Source of the DNA: PFJX01 sp963713085
Lineage (GTDB): Bacteria; Pseudomonadota; Gammaproteobacteria; Burkholderiales; Thiobacillaceae
Direction of reading: 5' to 3'
Assembly (NCBI GenBank): GCA_963713085.1
Contig: CAVQKQ010000014.1
Span: 1-64,000 of the forward strand
DNA: 64,000 nt
Shown here: positions 61,543 to 64,000 of the stretch, piece after piece
How the letters are laid out: every line of letters begins with the position of its first letter
Numbering within the stretch: the stretch's first letter is position 1
The notes under the pieces: model-generated
Told to the model about the DNA's origin: nothing
Database searches by the model: none
The model's input: the letters and a program-made list of their open reading frames with translations, nothing else
Position numbers and translations under genes: made by a program

Positions 61543-62862
61543 TCAGCTGATATCCAAGCCTTCCGACCAGATCAGCGCCTGGACATGGGCGATATTGACG
61601 GTGTTGGCATCCAGCCCCGCCTCGGCGGCGCAGGCCTCGATGGTGTCCTGATCGAAGTCTTCGCAGGCGAGCGCCAGCTTGAGGTAGGGGGCATAGGGCC
61701 CTTCCCGGAGAACCAGGGCGGATACCACCGATTCCGGCAATTTCAGGGTCGACAAGGCCTGCTGCATAGGCACCTGGAGCAGGGAATCCAACATGGAGAG
61801 GATGCCTACGATGAACAGCCCTCCCCGCTGGTCTTTCTGCACCCGGTCCTGTCCCAGGCTTTCGATGAAATGGGCGCGGATCAGGGCCGTTCTGAGCAGC
61901 GCCTGGTTGCGTGGGTCCACTTGGCCCGACGAGAACAGCAACAGCGTCAGCCAGCGATAGAGCTGATCGTGACCGAGCATTACCAACGCATGGCGGATGG
62001 ACTGTATTTCCTGGCGCAGGCCGATGGCGGCGGAGTTGATGAAACGCAGCAATTTGTAGGACAGGGCGGCATCGAACTTGAAGCTGGCCTCGATATCGGA
62101 AAAGTCGGCGTGGTTGACCACCAGGTTGAGCAATTCCATGACGCGCATGCGGCTGCTGTCCAGCCTTGCCGTGGCGCCCGGCGCGAACTGGGTGAAATAC
62201 CAGCCTTGCAGCAGTTTGAAGGGGAGGCGGCGGCAGGCGGCATAGTCCTCCTCGGAATCCACATTGCGGGCGATCAGTTGCGGCCGGCCTTCACCATCCA
62301 GGGCGGTGGCAAGATTTGCCAGGGTCATGGCGTCATAGCGGGTGATATCCAGTCGGGTGTAGCGGGCCAATTTGATCAGCGGTTCGCTATCGGGAGAAGG
62401 TGCAACGTCGTCCAAGGCCAGCATGATGCCTTGGCCGGCAAGCTTCTCCCAGGTCGCTGCCAGCTTCTCGTCGACATGGGAGATATGGCTCGCGACGACT
62501 ACGCGGTCGGGGGGGAGTTGTTCCAGCATCTGGCTGCTCAGGCTTTCGATGGCAATTTCCAGAAAGATCATGCGATCTCCCAGGACCTGCTGGAAATCCA
62601 GATCAATGACAGTGGCAAGCAGCATTTCGTCCTGCATCTGCTGAAAGCTTTCGGCGCCGGGAATAACCGGTACGGGGATCCGTTTGCGCAGTTGAAGCTC
62701 GTGGCCGACCACCGTGTGGTTGGTATCCAGAATCGGCTGACGGGTCAGGAACTGGCCGATTGCGTGTTGAGCCGTGGACGAAGAGGATTCCTGTTCGCGA
62801 TCGGCATGCGGATTGCCAGTCTGATCTCTGGTTGTTGTCGCGGTGAACTGGCTGGGTGGCAT
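61543..62862 (-). CDS. EAL-HDOD signalling protein
   Basis: A 439-residue cytoplasmic protein: a degenerate EAL-like domain (GHELQLR where active EAL has ExLxR; other catalytic residues missing) and a C-terminal HDOD domain (ASFKFDAALSYKLLRFINSAA). HDOD proteins of this type modulate signalling without c-di-GMP hydrolysis. GAGGA precedes the ATG at 62862. It lies 14 bp after the DUF1631 gene. Confidence 0.83.
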   Translation of the reverse strand: MPPSQFTATTTRDQTGNPHADREQESSSSTAQHAIGQFLTRQPILDTNHTVVGHELQLRKRIPVPVIPGAESFQQMQDEMLLATVIDLDFQQVLGDRMIFLEIAIESLSSQMLEQLPPDRVVVASHISHVDEKLAATWEKLAGQGIMLALDDVAPSPDSEPLIKLARYTRLDITRYDAMTLANLATALDGEGRPQLIARNVDSEEDYAACRRLPFKLLQGWYFTQFAPGATARLDSSRMRVMELLNLVVNHADFSDIEASFKFDAALSYKLLRFINSAAIGLRQEIQSIRHALVMLGHDQLYRWLTLLLFSSGQVDPRNQALLRTALIRAHFIESLGQDRVQKDQRGGLFIVGILSMLDSLLQVPMQQALSTLKLPESVVSALVLREGPYAPYLKLALACEDFDQDTIEACAAEAGLDANTVNIAHVQALIWSEGLDIS

Positions 62863-62876
62863 ATGTTTTCCTCGGA

Positions 62877-64000
62877 CTAAGACGCTGCCGGATTGTTCTT
62901 GAGCCTTTCCAGCAGGCTGTTGACGGCACGATCCATAAGGGGGACGTTGTCGATGAGCTTGGCTTGCCCCAGCTGGAATTTTTCGCTGAGCCCCTCGATT
63001 TTGATGGACATGGCGCGTTGCCCGAGACGGTTGGTGAACAAATAGATTCCTTTAAGGGGACTGGTCCAAGCCAGCTTGGCCCGCATGGGCGGGCCGTCTT
63101 CCTGCTGGAATTCGATCCAGGTGCCCCGTTTCAGGGATCTGACCATGTTCCTTACCGCGTCGGTTTCATGCCAGTCGCCCCCAGCCAGCCAGTGCACGTC
63201 GCTGAGGGTGATTTCCTCGATGTCTTCATTCCGTTCCGGTTCGTCGGCGATTTCCCGTATCAGGGAAGGGTCGGCTTCCACGGTTTCTTCCGGGAGGGTG
63301 ACCGGTTCGAAATCCTTCGGAGCCTCGTCAACCGCTGCAACAGGCTTCCTGTCGTCTACGGTCTCCGTCGGTGTGGTCATTCCCAACGCGGCCTTGTCCT
63401 CTTCGTTCATACCGAACATGGCGGCCTTGACCGCGACCGCGTGGCAACGCACTAACCTGGTGTAGAACTGGTTTCTCTCTTCTTCAAGCAGGCCCAGGCT
63501 CCGCATGCCTTCATCGAGACGTTTCAGGAGCCTCGGCAACAGGCTGATCAATTGTTTCCGATCCTCCGGATCGGATTTAGGCGTGACGCTCCAGATTAGG
63601 TCTTCCATGGTGGCGATGGCCTGCTGCCAAGGCAGACTGCCTTCCCCGGCACCGGAATGGATGCTTGCCAGCACTTGCGCCCAATGCCCGAATAGAAATG
63701 TTCGGATCAATTCCGGCGCGGTCCGGCCGAACAGGTGGCTTTGAACCATGTCCATCGCTACGGCCTGGGCGATCTCGCGCTGTTCCCGCTGTTGGATGAC
63801 TTGAGCGCTCTTGCCCGTGGTCGCGGCGATACGTTCTTTTTCCTCTTTCAGGTAGGTCTCGAAGTCGTCCAGAACCTGGGTGAAGATGTCCAATTGTTCA
63901 TCGAACTCATTGAGGACGCGCTGCACCAACTCATCAACTTTCTTATACAGGCCGCTGTTATGACCTTCTTCCTCATCCCAGCCCATGGAGGCTTCGGCCA
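62877..64000 (-). CDS. DUF1631-family protein, 5' end outside window
   Basis: At least 374 residues; the frame is open at the right edge, so the start is outside. It has a long helical part (VDELVQRVLNEFDEQLDIF) and a C-terminal domain with RGTWIEFQQEDGPPMRAKLAW and FTNRLGQRAMS, which resembles PilZ. DUF1631 genes sit near HDOD/EAL genes in betaproteobacteria. Role unknown; c-di-GMP binding is only a guess. Confidence 0.8.
   Translation of the reverse strand, partial: AEASMGWDEEEGHNSGLYKKVDELVQRVLNEFDEQLDIFTQVLDDFETYLKEEKERIAATTGKSAQVIQQREQREIAQAVAMDMVQSHLFGRTAPELIRTFLFGHWAQVLASIHSGAGEGSLPWQQAIATMEDLIWSVTPKSDPEDRKQLISLLPRLLKRLDEGMRSLGLLEEERNQFYTRLVRCHAVAVKAAMFGMNEEDKAALGMTTPTETVDDRKPVAAVDEAPKDFEPVTLPEETVEADPSLIREIADEPERNEDIEEITLSDVHWLAGGDWHETDAVRNMVRSLKRGTWIEFQQEDGPPMRAKLAWTSPLKGIYLFTNRLGQRAMSIKIEGLSEKFQLGQAKLIDNVPLMDRAVNSLLERLKNNPAAS

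Noticed and set aside
1..64000. CRISPR array, tRNA, rRNA, transposase genes
   Set aside because: I looked for regular spaced repeats, cloverleaf-like patterns and DDE-type proteins and saw none.

Overview
This 64 kb window is high-GC DNA packed with genes on both strands and looks like the chromosome of a sulfur-oxidising betaproteobacterium. The case rests on a thiosulfate-oxidation cluster (soxXYZA, then soxB, with no soxCD in the window), two DsrC/TusE-family genes, a bacterial alpha-2-macroglobulin/pbpC locus, a FlaG-like flagellar protein, GGDEF/EAL and EAL-HDOD signalling proteins and a DUF1631 protein. Placement near the Rhodocyclales/Nitrosomonadales is inference from gene content. 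I see no tRNA, rRNA or CRISPR array.

Layout. 1-7.4 kb: a secreted sialidase-like protein (cut by the window edge) coupled to a periplasmic thioredoxin-like protein; mog; then a minus-strand run ridA-recG-ubiC-ubiA-tcdA. recG carries an in-frame DUF559 nuclease cassette flanked by inverted repeats, the most unusual feature here. 7.5-11.8 kb: msrB, then a small copper island (CusF-like protein, PII-like protein, two small proteins, a Met-rich protein, a CusR-like regulator). Its sensor kinase is a wreck, and two matching operator dyads sit in the intergenic regions. 11.8-19.6 kb: a potassium channel and an RCK protein, a PAS protein, pcm, a two-gene E1 dehydrogenase with a cytochrome c, and sodB. 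19.8-28.2 kb: pbpC and an alpha-2-macroglobulin gene separated by a toxin-antitoxin pair.

28.3-30.5 kb: tusE, a small secreted protein, a DsrC-like protein without C-terminal cysteines, a decayed formylglycine-generating-enzyme-like gene, and moaC. 30.5-36.2 kb: a BepA-like protease and the sox genes. 36.2-42.8 kb: a Bat/MoxR operon (moxR, DUF58, DUF4381, batA, batB/C, batD). 42.9-48.7 kb: rmuC, a DMT transporter, a STAS-like protein, a large haem-PAS-GGDEF-EAL protein and an OsmC protein. 48.7-52.2 kb: a YdcF-like protein, rplM-rpsI, argC, erpA and yacG. 52.2-64 kb: a DUF11 lipoprotein, rpiA/ilvA (divergent), a FlaG-like protein, a NERD-helicase, a TlpA-like thioredoxin pair, gcvR, an EAL-HDOD protein and a DUF1631 protein cut by the right edge.

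How it fits together. SoxYZ carries thiosulfate sulfur, SoxAX attaches it and SoxB releases sulfate. Without SoxCD the sulfane sulfur would have to leave by another route, and DsrC/TusE-type carriers are plausible partners, although no dsr operon is visible. Several loci show decay or invasion: the recG insert, the broken sensor kinase, the broken sulfatase-modifying-factor-like gene and a shortened toxin.
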